Position numbers and translations under genes: made by a program. DNA of 48,475 nucleotides from an uncultured Clostridium sp. (GTDB lineage Bacteria > Bacillota > Clostridia > TANB77 > CAG-508): assembly GCA_902492105.1 (NCBI GenBank), contig CABUKD010000010.1, forward strand, positions 1-48,475, read 5' to 3'. The notes under the pieces were generated by a model. It saw only the letters and a list, made by a program, of their open reading frames with translations. It did no database searches and was not told the DNA's origin. Below are positions 8,078 to 17,117 of the stretch, one piece after another; position 1 is the first letter of the stretch; every line of letters starts with the position of its first letter.

Positions 8078-8830
8078 CTATTGTTGTAATCGATAAACAA
8101 TTACTCTTTTCTTTCTTTGCTTTAATAATTCATTATTTTCATAGTCATATTCATCATCAGTGAACTGATCTGATATATTGTAAACATATTCGCCTAAAGT
8201 TTCTTTGAATTTACTATTTGCATAACGGTTCATAAATCCATTGGAAATATAGTCACTATAGTCATAGCCAGATCTCCCTTCATGATCTACGCCTCCACTA
8301 GGATAAGCAAAATAATCACCATTTAAAAAAGCATCTAAATTTTCTTTAAAGTCATTTGCATTACCTGTCCATGGTTCATGGCGAATTGTTTCTTCTTCCA
8401 CGTCAAATGCACATACTGCATAATTATCATAAATAGCATAACTATTTTCATTTGTAGTATAATATTTTCCAATGTTTCCCACATTTGGATTAGTATTTGT
8501 TGTAGGATCTATTCCACTACCCCATAGTTCTCTATCTGTTTGACTTTGATATAAAGGTAGAGGTCTACCATTTTGGTCTAAAAATAATACTGTATAATTT
8601 TCTTTATAATATTTGTAAAGGGTAGGAATAATAGTCTCCAACCCTACAATTCTAGAGCGTTGCCCATAATCCACTTCATCATAACTATAAAAAGTAGTAA
8701 TATCGGAACTTGCAAGAACAATTTGAGATACATGGTTTAACTGGGAAAACATTGTAATGGCAATGGTAAGTGCCATTACAAAAACAAATGCTGCAAAAGC
8801 CATTTTTAAAGCATCAGTTGCATTTTCCAT
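8078..8830 (-). CDS. MENA-type pilin-like protein 4
   Basis: A 250-aa protein beginning MENATDALKMAF and then a hydrophobic helix to about residue 30. This is the most divergent of four proteins in this locus sharing the start MENA(S/T)xAL. The rest is a polar, Tyr-rich extracytoplasmic domain with no known motif; it contains two Asp/Glu/Tyr-rich stretches and ends with a basic QRKKRVIVYRLQQ tail. No canonical prepilin cleavage site (Gly followed by Glu at +5) is visible. It is separated by 27 bases from the preceding pilin-like gene, with GAGAGGA before the ATG. Probably a minor subunit of the pilus-like structure. Confidence 0.6.
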   Translation of the reverse strand: MENATDALKMAFAAFVFVMALTIAITMFSQLNHVSQIVLASSDITTFYSYDEVDYGQRSRIVGLETIIPTLYKYYKENYTVLFLDQNGRPLPLYQSQTDRELWGSGIDPTTNTNPNVGNIGKYYTTNENSYAIYDNYAVCAFDVEEETIRHEPWTGNANDFKENLDAFLNGDYFAYPSGGVDHEGRSGYDYSDYISNGFMNRYANSKFKETLGEYVYNISDQFTDDEYDYENNELLKQRKKRVIVYRLQQ

Positions 8831-8857
8831 AAATCCTCTCTCCCAAATTTATTAAAA

Positions 8858-9304
8858 TTATTGTTGTGGAGTAATTCCAACAGCTATAACATATCCTGTA
8901 TTTGCATCATATCCAAAAGTAATAGTATACATTTTTCCTGCTCTTAATGTATTTCTAAAAGTGTTAATCGCTGTATTAAATTCAGCAGCAGTTGCATCAT
9001 CTCCTGCACCATTGGTTGTAATTTGTGATGCATCTTCCCCAGTTACAGTAATAAATTGTGATGAGTCTTGTGCAGTATTATTATGTTGAACTATGGTATT
9101 ACATAATGTTCTTGCATTAGATCCACTAGCAGTTCCTTCATATTGTAGGAAAGGAGCATTATATGCTTGTACCTCTTGTGAATTGATACTAATGTTATCC
9201 ATTGCGTCCATTGCCATATTGTAAATAAACATTCCTAACCCAATAATTAAAATTGAAAGTAAAATTGCACCTGCTATAATTAGCGCTTTTGATGCGTTCT
9301 CCAT
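8858..9304 (-). CDS. MENA-type pilin-like protein 3 (candidate major subunit)
   Basis: A 148-aa protein starting MENASKALIIAGAILLSIL, one membrane helix (8-30), then a helix-compatible stretch and a small Thr/Ser/Asn/Ala-rich globular part with no lysines near the end. It shares with proteins 1 and 2 a segment of the type YN..FL.YEG followed by a Leu/Asn-rich helix. It is the smallest of the four and has the strongest ribosome site (AAGGAGG), which fits a highly made major pilin; this is inference. No enzymatic function is expected. Confidence 0.62.
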   Translation of the reverse strand: MENASKALIIAGAILLSILIIGLGMFIYNMAMDAMDNISINSQEVQAYNAPFLQYEGTASGSNARTLCNTIVQHNNTAQDSSQFITVTGEDASQITTNGAGDDATAAEFNTAINTFRNTLRAGKMYTITFGYDANTGYVIAVGITPQQ

Positions 9305-9456
9305 AAAAAATTCCTCCTTTTAACTTTTGTATTTTTAATTTTTTATCTAAAATTAGATTTCTCTAATATTAAAATCAGTATATAAATTAATATTAAAAAC
9401 TTTTAGTGTATAAAATTTAGTTATAAAATATTTTTGTGACAATAATTAAAATGTTA

Positions 9457-9894
9457 TTATAAAGCTATTTGTTCAAAATACAAACTTTTTACCATGTTTG
9501 TTTTTGGATGATATTCTATTTTAGTACATTTAAAAGTTGATGTTGCAAAATATTTAATAAAATTTTCTGTTTCTTGCTGTTCAATATCTTCCATTTTAAT
9601 AATGTTATCACTTTCTAAAAACTTTACTTGTATTTGCATAGAATTCTCTCCATTGTCAATATAATAAATACTATTTTGCTCTTTTGGTATTGCATTTTTT
9701 TCATTTTGATCTATTGTTTTATTAATAATACTAATTAAAGTAGTTCCTAGTATTTCTTGTTCATAGTAGCTTTCATAGGTTTTATTATAATCTTCTGTTA
9801 AATTTTTTAGTCGTATCCCATTATAAATGGTTAAACCTATAATTGCAACTATAATACATAAAATAATTAAAATAATCCAAAATTGCTTTTTCAT
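9457..9894 (-). CDS. Small membrane-anchored protein within the pilin gene cluster
   Basis: A 145-aa protein with basic N-terminus MKKQFW, one membrane helix (5-26) and a polar extracytoplasmic domain rich in Glu, Asn and Ile. It lacks the MENA start of its neighbours but has the same single-helix topology and lies between pilin-like genes 2 and 3. A minor pilin or an assembly factor is the best guess. I do not recognise the family. Flanking gaps (90 and 152 bases) are wider than elsewhere in the locus, so it may have been inserted into the cluster. Confidence 0.5.
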   Translation of the reverse strand: MKKQFWIILIILCIIVAIIGLTIYNGIRLKNLTEDYNKTYESYYEQEILGTTLISIINKTIDQNEKNAIPKEQNSIYYIDNGENSMQIQVKFLESDNIIKMEDIEQQETENFIKYFATSTFKCTKIEYHPKTNMVKSLYFEQIAL

Positions 9895-9983
9895 AATTAG
9901 TACTTACTTCCTTTATTATAGCATTAAAGTTTAAATTCTGTAAATAATTTTTTGTATTTTTTTATAGTTTTTTGTCATCCAAT

Positions 9984-10541
9984 TTATGGAACATATTCCT
10001 TAAATTTCATGTAACATACACGTTTTGTAATATTACTTACAATAGGTTCTGATTCACAATAATAATATTTTGGTTCCGTAGTAGTAATAATATTTCCTTG
10101 TGCATCTGTTTTTTCCACTTTTTGTACAGAATTTTGCTGGATAAAAGAAAGTTTTGTGTTATCATCCCATTTTTCTAAATTTTTTGTAGCTTTCGTATTT
10201 CCTACATCAATTTGAATATAATAAGTATTCACATTATAGCCATTTAAATTATCTACTTCATATTGTAAATTGTTTTGATAAGCTAAGTTAGCTAAACTTA
10301 TAATATCATGTGCTGTACATAAAATAGGTTTTTGTTCTTCTCCTTCATTTTCCACTGCTGTCATACCATAATATTTCAAAAATTGTGTATTAAACTGATC
10401 AATTTGAGCTTGTTCCATTCGTTGATATGCATTAGAACTATAATCACTATATACATAAAATAAGTATACCCCAACAGAAAGAATCATAACTCCTAATAAT
10501 ACAGATGCTGCCATAATTAAGGCTTTTGATGCATTTTCCAT
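9984..10541 (-). CDS. MENA-type pilin-like protein 2
   Basis: A 185-aa protein starting MENASKALIMAASVLLG, a membrane helix (8-32), then a Gln/Glu-rich amphipathic stretch (AYQRMEQAQIDQFNTQFLKYYG) leading into a mixed domain with three Cys. The motif ISLANLAYQNN, near residue 90, is shared with protein 1 (LSLANLIEDYN). This is direct evidence that these proteins are diverged paralogues beyond the N-terminus. AAGGAG lies six bases before the ATG. Probably an exported subunit of the pilus-like apparatus. Confidence 0.62.
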   Translation of the reverse strand: MENASKALIMAASVLLGVMILSVGVYLFYVYSDYSSNAYQRMEQAQIDQFNTQFLKYYGMTAVENEGEEQKPILCTAHDIISLANLAYQNNLQYEVDNLNGYNVNTYYIQIDVGNTKATKNLEKWDDNTKLSFIQQNSVQKVEKTDAQGNIITTTEPKYYYCESEPIVSNITKRVCYMKFKEYVP

Positions 10542-10589
10542 GGATAGCTCCTTATTTTTTAGATTTAGGTTTTGTAAAAAGGATTTTAC

Positions 10590-11264
10590 CTATAACCCTA
10601 TTTGTCGAAATACCATTTTAATAATTCTTGCCGTATATTGATCATATTCTATTTCTGGTGTACGAAATTTTTTATTTTTAAATTCTGTCATTTCTGATTT
10701 TTTAACTGTATAATTTAATGTTTTTGGATCTATTTCATTTGTAATAATTGTGTCTATTTGTGTTTCTCGTACTCCATAATTTCTTAAGGCATCTACTACC
10801 TCTTCTGTTCGCATGCCTGCAAGTTTTTCTACGGTTTGTCCATATAATACTTCTGCTTTAGACGTGTCTATATCATTTTTCAATTTGTTAAAATCTTGTA
10901 TTAGTTGTAAATATCCATTCTCTCCTGTATATTGTGCTTGCATAATTGTATTTTTATCTGCACCTGCAATACCTGTAGTATAGACTTCTAAAGTGATAGC
11001 AGTATAGCCTTTTAAATCTGATTGTCTGATATTGTAATCTTCTATTAAATTAGCAAGTGACAAAATTTCACTTCCATAAAGCCCATCTCTATTAAATGTT
11101 TCTATTTGTCTATTATATTTTGCTAGCTGTTCTACATCTTCTGCACTTGCCTCTGTATTTTTTAAATTTGAAAGTGTATTAAACATAAAGACTAAAGAAC
11201 CAATAATTAGTATTGCAAGTAAAACAGAACCTGCCATAATTAGTGCTTTTGAAGCATTTTCCAT
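10590..11264 (-). CDS. MENA-type pilin-like protein 1
   Basis: A 224-aa protein starting MENASKALIMAGSVLLAIL, a membrane helix (8-30), an Asn/Glu-rich stretch and a domain containing EILSLANLIEDYN (about 70), shared with protein 2. The C-terminal half is charged and has no recognised motif. It directly follows the platform protein gene (37 bases), with GGAG ten bases before the ATG. The order platform-then-pilins is typical of Tad loci, although in classical loci the Flp pilin comes first. Confidence 0.62.
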   Translation of the reverse strand: MENASKALIMAGSVLLAILIIGSLVFMFNTLSNLKNTEASAEDVEQLAKYNRQIETFNRDGLYGSEILSLANLIEDYNIRQSDLKGYTAITLEVYTTGIAGADKNTIMQAQYTGENGYLQLIQDFNKLKNDIDTSKAEVLYGQTVEKLAGMRTEEVVDALRNYGVRETQIDTIITNEIDPKTLNYTVKKSEMTEFKNKKFRTPEIEYDQYTARIIKMVFRQIGL

Positions 11265-11301
11265 TTTGCTCTTTCTCCTTTACTTTTATATGTTTTTCTT
11301 T

Positions 11302-13392
11302 TTAAGGTTGCATAGATGTCATACTATTAAATGACTCTGTCATACTGGTTAGTCCAATAAATACAAGTGGAACAATTAAGTATCCTACAAATAAAATGAC
11401 CATTGGAGCAAAACCTATTGCTTTTCCTATTTTTCCTTTTCTTGCAATCAATCTTTCGTTGGATTCTTTTCTTTTTTCTTGGTAATAGTCTCTTTCTGTA
11501 TCTAATTCATCAAAAGCATCTGCAATTGGGATTTTTTCTACTGCTGCTTGTAAACTTTCTACAATACGAATAAAAGGTTGATATGTTACTTCTTCTTTTA
11601 ATTGGTCCAAAGCTTCCCAAGCACCACTTTCATAATTATTTACACATTTGCTAATTGGTTCTTTAAAGATATTGGCATATCTTTCTAGCCATTCTAAGAT
11701 GATTTCTACATTGACTCTTTCTATTTTCATTAACATCAAAATAATGGTGTTAAACTGCATAACTTCGTCTTCCATCTCTAGTTGTCTCATTTTAGTTTGG
11801 AACTTAAGCATCCAAATAGGAGCCATATAAGCAATAATAGCAAACACCATAGCAAGTAAAATTTCAAACCATTGCATAGTTTCTGTATTTACAATTTGTA
11901 TTTTCCCTAAAACTCTTTCAGCTGCTGTTTGTATATCTCCATCATTACTTGCTAGGTAGTCGTCATTTACTCTTCCTCTTTTCATGACATCTACAATATC
12001 TTCTACTGTTACTTGTGTATTTCCTTTAAAATAGTTAATGTATTGGTTATCCGATTCTGTCAATTCCATAGCATTTTGCTGATCCTTTTCTGCCATTTGC
12101 CCTATAATATCAAAATCTTGTGTCGGGTCTGTATAAACATTATTAATCGTTATTTGGTGTAATTGCCCAAACAGGAATACAGATACCACAAAAATAACAA
12201 TACATAAAAGAATTCTGTTAATATAAAGCCATTCAATTTTATCTTTAGAAGCCGCATCTTTCATTTTTTTATTCAACTGATTGTATTCCCTTGTACCAGG
12301 CTTTGGCATGAATAAATCTACAAACATTTTTACGAAACGATTTTTGTAAAGTTTGGCTTGCCATGGATTTTCCGTATTTTTGGTATTCATGGCTGTTGAA
12401 CCATTATCTTTTAATTTTCTTGTTAAAATGTAACATACAAAAGTAGTAATTAAAAGTAAAATTTGTACAATCATACCAGTTTTACCATTGTAAAAGCTTT
12501 GGGTAAAACTAAATTGTGATACTGCCCAATTTTTAATAGGTTCAATAGCAAGCATTGGTAAAATAGCAATAACTGCTAAACTTTGGAAAGTATAATCTAG
12601 TTTGTCTCTTTTTAAAATTTCTAGTTGCATTTCTTGGGTAATATTGTTTAAGTTTTTTAAGTATAAAGATGAATTATCTATTTTACGGTCACCAAACTCT
12701 TTGGTTAAATAAGAAATTCCTGCGAACTCTTTTAAGTAACTGTTTGGTGCTATATCATAATATTTTTCTAATTCTGACTCTGGGTCATCTGATATTAATA
12801 CTTCATAAATTTTTTCTGCTTGCCTTGACATTTCTGGTTTATCGTCATCTTGTGCAACTTGGTAAATTGCTTCTTCTACCATGTTAAATTCATGGTAAGC
12901 ATGTCTAATTTCTGAGAAAAAGTCTATTTGTTCTCTTAATAATTTGTTATCTAATTTGTCTACCATTCCATCAATAAAAGTATCTACCATAAATAATTCA
13001 AATATTAATAACATAGACATTAATAGTAAATTATTATGGGTAATAACAACAATAGCAATAGCTAGTGGAATAATAATACAAATGGTATTTGTTAAAATTT
13101 TAGCAGCTTGTTTTCTTGTTAAATATTCGTCTTCTACGTTAATAATAGAAAGTCTTCTTCTTAATTTTAATAAATATCTTTTTAGAAAAGGTGTTTTAAG
13201 ATAAAAAACATATAATTTTTGATAAAGTACTTCTGTTGAAAAAGACTTTGCTTTGGTACCTTCTCTTAATCTTTGAATTTGTTTCACTTCTGAATTTTTA
13301 CTTTTTTTACTAATGATAAGGAAAGCAACTACAATAATAGCAAATAAGGCACCTACTCCCATTAATAAGTATAGTAAAATATCATTGCTCAT
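11302..13392 (-). CDS. Fused TadB-TadC-like pilus platform membrane protein
   Basis: A 696-aa integral membrane protein with an N-terminal anchor (5-28) and paired helices near 90-135 and 260-325. Further helices lie near 395-415 and 510-535, with a last one at 665-690. The cytoplasmic segments are helical and charged (HAYHEFNMVEEAIYQVAQ in the first half, IVESLQAAVEKIPIADAFDELD in the second), as in type II secretion F domains. The size is about twice that of TadB or TadC, so the two platform proteins of classical Tad systems appear to be one polypeptide. It should form the inner-membrane platform worked by the CpaF-like ATPase, encoded just upstream. Confidence 0.75.
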   Translation of the reverse strand: MSNDILLYLLMGVGALFAIIVVAFLIISKKSKNSEVKQIQRLREGTKAKSFSTEVLYQKLYVFYLKTPFLKRYLLKLRRRLSIINVEDEYLTRKQAAKILTNTICIIIPLAIAIVVITHNNLLLMSMLLIFELFMVDTFIDGMVDKLDNKLLREQIDFFSEIRHAYHEFNMVEEAIYQVAQDDDKPEMSRQAEKIYEVLISDDPESELEKYYDIAPNSYLKEFAGISYLTKEFGDRKIDNSSLYLKNLNNITQEMQLEILKRDKLDYTFQSLAVIAILPMLAIEPIKNWAVSQFSFTQSFYNGKTGMIVQILLLITTFVCYILTRKLKDNGSTAMNTKNTENPWQAKLYKNRFVKMFVDLFMPKPGTREYNQLNKKMKDAASKDKIEWLYINRILLCIVIFVVSVFLFGQLHQITINNVYTDPTQDFDIIGQMAEKDQQNAMELTESDNQYINYFKGNTQVTVEDIVDVMKRGRVNDDYLASNDGDIQTAAERVLGKIQIVNTETMQWFEILLAMVFAIIAYMAPIWMLKFQTKMRQLEMEDEVMQFNTIILMLMKIERVNVEIILEWLERYANIFKEPISKCVNNYESGAWEALDQLKEEVTYQPFIRIVESLQAAVEKIPIADAFDELDTERDYYQEKRKESNERLIARKGKIGKAIGFAPMVILFVGYLIVPLVFIGLTSMTESFNSMTSMQP

Positions 13393-13484
13393 ATCTTAAA
13401 ATTTCACCTCGTTTTCTAGTTTTGCTAATTTTTCTTTTGTTTTTCGTTTTTGAAAAGTTCTTAGTTGTATTTTCTATTTAAATT

Positions 13485-15468
13485 TTAAACTTGTGCTTTT
13501 GGTTTTCTTCCTCTTTTTTTAGGAGTTTCTTCTACTATAGGTTCAGCACTAGCAGTTGTTGCCTTTTTTTCATAGTCTTCCATTCTTTTTGGTGCAATTC
13601 CCCAATTTCTTTGTAAAAAATCATTAAAACCGTCTAAATCGCTATCATCCATGTTATTTCTCATTTCGCGAATATTATTTTCGGAAATAGGATTTGTAAG
13701 CACATATTTTCCATCTTGATATTCTAATATATTTCTATATTTGTATAATTCTCTATTAGTAGATTTCGTAAAGAATACAGTAGCATTATCCATGAATTTA
13801 TCCATTTTTCCTTCTAACGTTTTTTCTTTTCTATGGTCAAAAGTATATTCATTTTTATCTTCTACTGGAATACATTCTGTTATTCTTTCTATGTATCTTC
13901 TTCCTCTAAAGTCTTTTACTAAGTGAATGTCAAAGTTTAATACTTGTACTACTTGCTCTTCTGCTGTTCTTTCATCTTTAAATACTCCAGCACGAAGCAT
14001 AGAGTTACGAAGTGCAGTTACTAAGTCTGGAAAAGTTTTTGCGTGGTGAGTGAATAAAGTAAATTTAGAAGCAACCTGTGCAGATTGAATCATCCAAGAT
14101 GCTACAGGGTCTGTTGCAACCTCACCGATGATGTTAACAGAACCATCTGTTTTTTTCTGAACGTCCAAACAGTCTTGTCCAGAAACAGTTTCTGTTTCTC
14201 TCATAGATAAGATATTTCTAGTTGGATAGATTTTTCTTAAGTGAAGCTCGAATGCAGTTTCTGTAATACGAAGGTTCATGGTTTCATATATATTTTCAAT
14301 CATTGCCATAAGCATTGTGGTTTTTCCGGCATCCTTGTTCACCAGTTAGTGAAATAATTCTAGCACCTTTTACTAAATATTTTAATAAGTCAATAGCTTC
14401 TTCTTTTCCATCAAAAAGTACAATTTGTTCTAGAGTAGCACGTTTAACGTCGAATTTTCTTACGAAAAATGCCCAAGTTTCTGACATACTAGGTCTAACT
14501 ACAACAACACGTGAACCATCTTTCATTTCATTAATTTTATAACCATTGGTATCTGATAATTGTCCAGGGTTATTATATTTATAAATATTTTGACATACTC
14601 TTTTTAATTCTGCTTCTGTTCCAAAGGATAGAAATGCTAAACGGATAGATTTACCATGGAACATAATCCAAATACTATCACAGGCACGAGGAACTTTATG
14701 TTCTACAATTTGGTCTAAATAATCTCCATCTGTTTGTGCTACTTGGCTTAGGAAAGATTCTGGAAGTCCAGATACACCTCCTGAAATACCATCTATGTTC
14801 ATATCTCTAATTTCGTCAATACTGCTATATCCTTTGTAGTGTTGATAAATTCTTTGTACTACTACATTTAATTTATCGGTAAATGTAAGTGCAAAATTCT
14901 CTTTTTCGTAAATTTTTTCAATCTCTTCTGAAGTAATTACATAGCAAGGTTTTGCTTCTCCAGATACGTATTTTAATTCGTCTAAGTTATATTTTTTGAT
15001 GATTTCAGATAAAGCTTCATAGCCAAATTCATTTTTATACATATAAAGAATAATATCAAATTTATCTTGTGCAGTTAAAAGAGAAGGAATATCAAAAGGG
15101 ATAGCTTTGGATACATTGGTTTCATTAACTCCATATTCACGATAAAGCAAATCATAAATTAATTCTTTAACATATTTTTTATCGTTAACATCTCCATAAG
15201 TACAACCTTTTAATGCTTTTTTTAACTCATACTTTTTTTGCTTTCTTCTTTTTAATTCTTCTTCTGAAAGGCCAATATCGTAAAGGTTGATTTTTGTGAT
15301 TTCGTCAAGTCTTTTCTTTACAAAGTTTTTCATCATCTCCAAAGTATAGGTTTTGTCATCTACTTCTATTTGATCTTCTACTTTTTCATTTTGTCTTTTC
15401 TTTACGAAACGAAAAACAAGAAAAATTGCCAATAAAAGTACAATTACAATTAAAAGTATATTAAGCAT
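13485..15468 (-). CDS. cpaF: CpaF/TadA-like secretion ATPase with N-terminal membrane anchor, read through a +1 frameshift at CGG
   Basis: This is the hexameric ATPase expected to power pilus assembly. It is unusual in having an N-terminal membrane helix (3-20) before a helical domain of about 300 residues. The conserved core follows, with TLEQIVLFDGKEEAIDLLKYL, the Walker A loop, and a Walker B-like NIIGEVA followed by FTLFTHHAKTFPDLVTALRNS. The C-terminus ends in a basic KKRGRKPKA tail. The gene is split into two frames (14296-15468 and 13485-14342). At codon 381, CGG, one base must be skipped; the result is GEQGCGKTT, a perfect Walker A. Without the shift the product ends 10 codons later with no ATPase core. 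It starts at ATG 15468. Confidence 0.85.
14326..14328 (-). other. +1 frameshift site at in-frame CGG (CpaF-like ATPase)
   Basis: Zero-frame codons are GGA TGC CGG AAA. Skipping the C at 14328 gives TGC GGA AAA ACC, which completes the Walker A loop GEQGCGKTT. Both flanking frames align to the CpaF family only on their own side of this base. AAGGA, resembling a Shine-Dalgarno, lies just upstream. One of three such sites in the window. Confidence 0.75.
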
Positions 15469-15495
15469 CTTTTTTAAGTCTCCTTTCTAATAGGA

Positions 15496-16341
15496 TTACA
15501 TTTTCATTTGTAGTTCCTGTAATTTGAAAATAATGCTATTATCTATTGCTTGAATTTCTTTTATAAAACTACTATTACGATCTGATTCATCTGTAATATT
15601 TTTTACTTTTAGTAAAAAATCAATAACAGTTCCTTCTGAACATGCTTCAAAGAACAATGTATTATAAGGAATTACAGAAATCAATTTTTTTTCTTTTAAA
15701 TATCTAGTAATATTTTTGCTGTTATATTTAGAAAATCTATCAAATCTACCTATGGCAAGCATAACATTTTTTCTTTGGTAAAATTCATTAGATTCTCTTA
15801 GCTCCATAAAATCATTAATTGTTTTTAGCCTTTGAGTAAGATTTACTACAACAATATCAGATAGTTGTAAAATGTCATTTGCATCTTGTTTAGGCATTTT
15901 TTTGCTTAAATCAACAAATATTAAGTCATAATATCTATTTGCAATTTGAAGAATATTGGTATAGTATGGCGTAATTTGTGCATATTCTTGATAAGATTTT
16001 GTAACTGGTGATAAGAAAACATCTAGTCTATCTCTTAATACAATTCTAGAATAATTTTTTACAATTTCAGTACTTGTTCTATTACTATTTAAAACTTTAA
16101 TTAATCCTTCTATTCCAGATTCCAAACCAATATTTTTTTGGTCATCCACTTTGATAGCTCCAGTTGGTCTTATTTTATTATACTCCCAAAAACAATTTTC
16201 CAAGCTTAAATCATTAAAATTTGTGGATACTACTAGAATTTTATAATTATGTTCAATTGCCATAAAGGAAGCAATTGCTGCTAAAGATAAAGTTTGTCCT
16301 GTTTCCTTAGTTTCATTACTACAAAATGTGATAATTGCCAT
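15496..16341 (-). CDS. CpaE-like ParA-superfamily protein, second copy, degraded P-loop
   Basis: A 281-aa cytoplasmic protein with the MinD/ParA fold: strand-loop start MAIITFCSNETKETGQTLSL, then YKILVVSTNFND, YDLIFVDLSKKMPKQDAND (Walker B-like DLSKK) and DIVVVNLTQRLKTIND. In the loop that should read KGGxGKT the catalytic lysine is replaced by Gln (ETGQT), so ATP hydrolysis is doubtful. In Tad systems CpaE helps to localise the pilus machine. A non-hydrolysing, structural role is inferred. It begins 5 bases after the preceding gene and precedes the ATPase gene. Confidence 0.7.
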   Translation of the reverse strand: MAIITFCSNETKETGQTLSLAAIASFMAIEHNYKILVVSTNFNDLSLENCFWEYNKIRPTGAIKVDDQKNIGLESGIEGLIKVLNSNRTSTEIVKNYSRIVLRDRLDVFLSPVTKSYQEYAQITPYYTNILQIANRYYDLIFVDLSKKMPKQDANDILQLSDIVVVNLTQRLKTINDFMELRESNEFYQRKNVMLAIGRFDRFSKYNSKNITRYLKEKKLISVIPYNTLFFEACSEGTVIDFLLKVKNITDESDRNSSFIKEIQAIDNSIIFKLQELQMKM

Positions 16342-16346
16342 GAACT

Positions 16347-17048
16347 TTATACTCCTTTTTCTAATTGTTTAAATACCTTTTTCAGATTTGCACTTTCTTT
16401 TTCATTGTCTAATAATTCTTCTACAATATACATTAGACCATCCTTATAGAGTTCTGATAATTTCTTTAATTTAATTTTAGCTACTCTTTGGTTTTCCATA
16501 ATAACAGTCTGATCTCCCAGCTCAAATGGAAAATAAATTTTTTCTTCGTCCCATATAATTTTATAGCCTAATGACAAATAGTTTAAGTATTCATCTTCTT
16601 CTACTGTACAGTTTTTAGAAAATAAAACCTTTTTTAGTCTCATTGGTTCTGAAATTCCAGATAAAATTTCTAATCCTCTTTTTAAAGAATAGGCATCAAA
16701 GGCTGTTACAAAATAATTTTCGTTTGCAGTTTTTAAATCAAAACTTTCAATTACTTCTGAAGAATCTGCATCAATGAAAATATAGTCATAGTCAAAAGCT
16801 GCATGTAAAGGCATTCCTAAATATTCTTTAATAGAGGTAAAATTATATAAACCTACTGCAATGTCGATACCTTCGAAATCAGTAATATAAGATTTAGCAG
16901 GAGAAATAGCAGGCACTATATATTTTGCTTTTTGCAAAGTAGTAGCATCTATTACTAAAACTTTTTTTCCTAATGCCACTAGAATTCTTGCTATATAAAC
17001 AATTAAATCTGTTTTATCATATGCTCCTATAAATCCTACAGTCTTCAT
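16347..17048 (-). CDS. CpaE-like ParA-superfamily protein, first copy, degraded P-loop
   Basis: A 233-aa protein starting MKTVGFIGAYDKTDLIVYIA. Position and order of strands are those of MinD/ParA (ALGKKVLVIDA at 26-36, YDYIFIDADSSEVIES at 88-103, VTAFDAYSLKRGLEIL). The deviant Walker A is degraded differently from its neighbour: GAYDKTD keeps Lys and Thr but loses two glycines and the signature lysine. The two adjacent copies are only weakly alike, so they are an old pair and could act as a heterodimer. Operon gaps are 5 bases downstream and 69 upstream. Confidence 0.68.
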   Translation of the reverse strand: MKTVGFIGAYDKTDLIVYIARILVALGKKVLVIDATTLQKAKYIVPAISPAKSYITDFEGIDIAVGLYNFTSIKEYLGMPLHAAFDYDYIFIDADSSEVIESFDLKTANENYFVTAFDAYSLKRGLEILSGISEPMRLKKVLFSKNCTVEEDEYLNYLSLGYKIIWDEEKIYFPFELGDQTVIMENQRVAKIKLKKLSELYKDGLMYIVEELLDNEKESANLKKVFKQLEKGV

Positions 17049-17117
17049 GCTTTCCTCCCATTACTTTTTTATTTTCTTAAGATTATTTTTCTAAATTATA
17101 ATATTTTTGCTTTTATA

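Noticed and set aside
13485..15468. Reading the split CpaF-like gene as two separate proteins
   Set aside because: The family motif continues across the break in the next frame; the downstream piece would start with GTG inside the Walker A loop and has no ribosome site.
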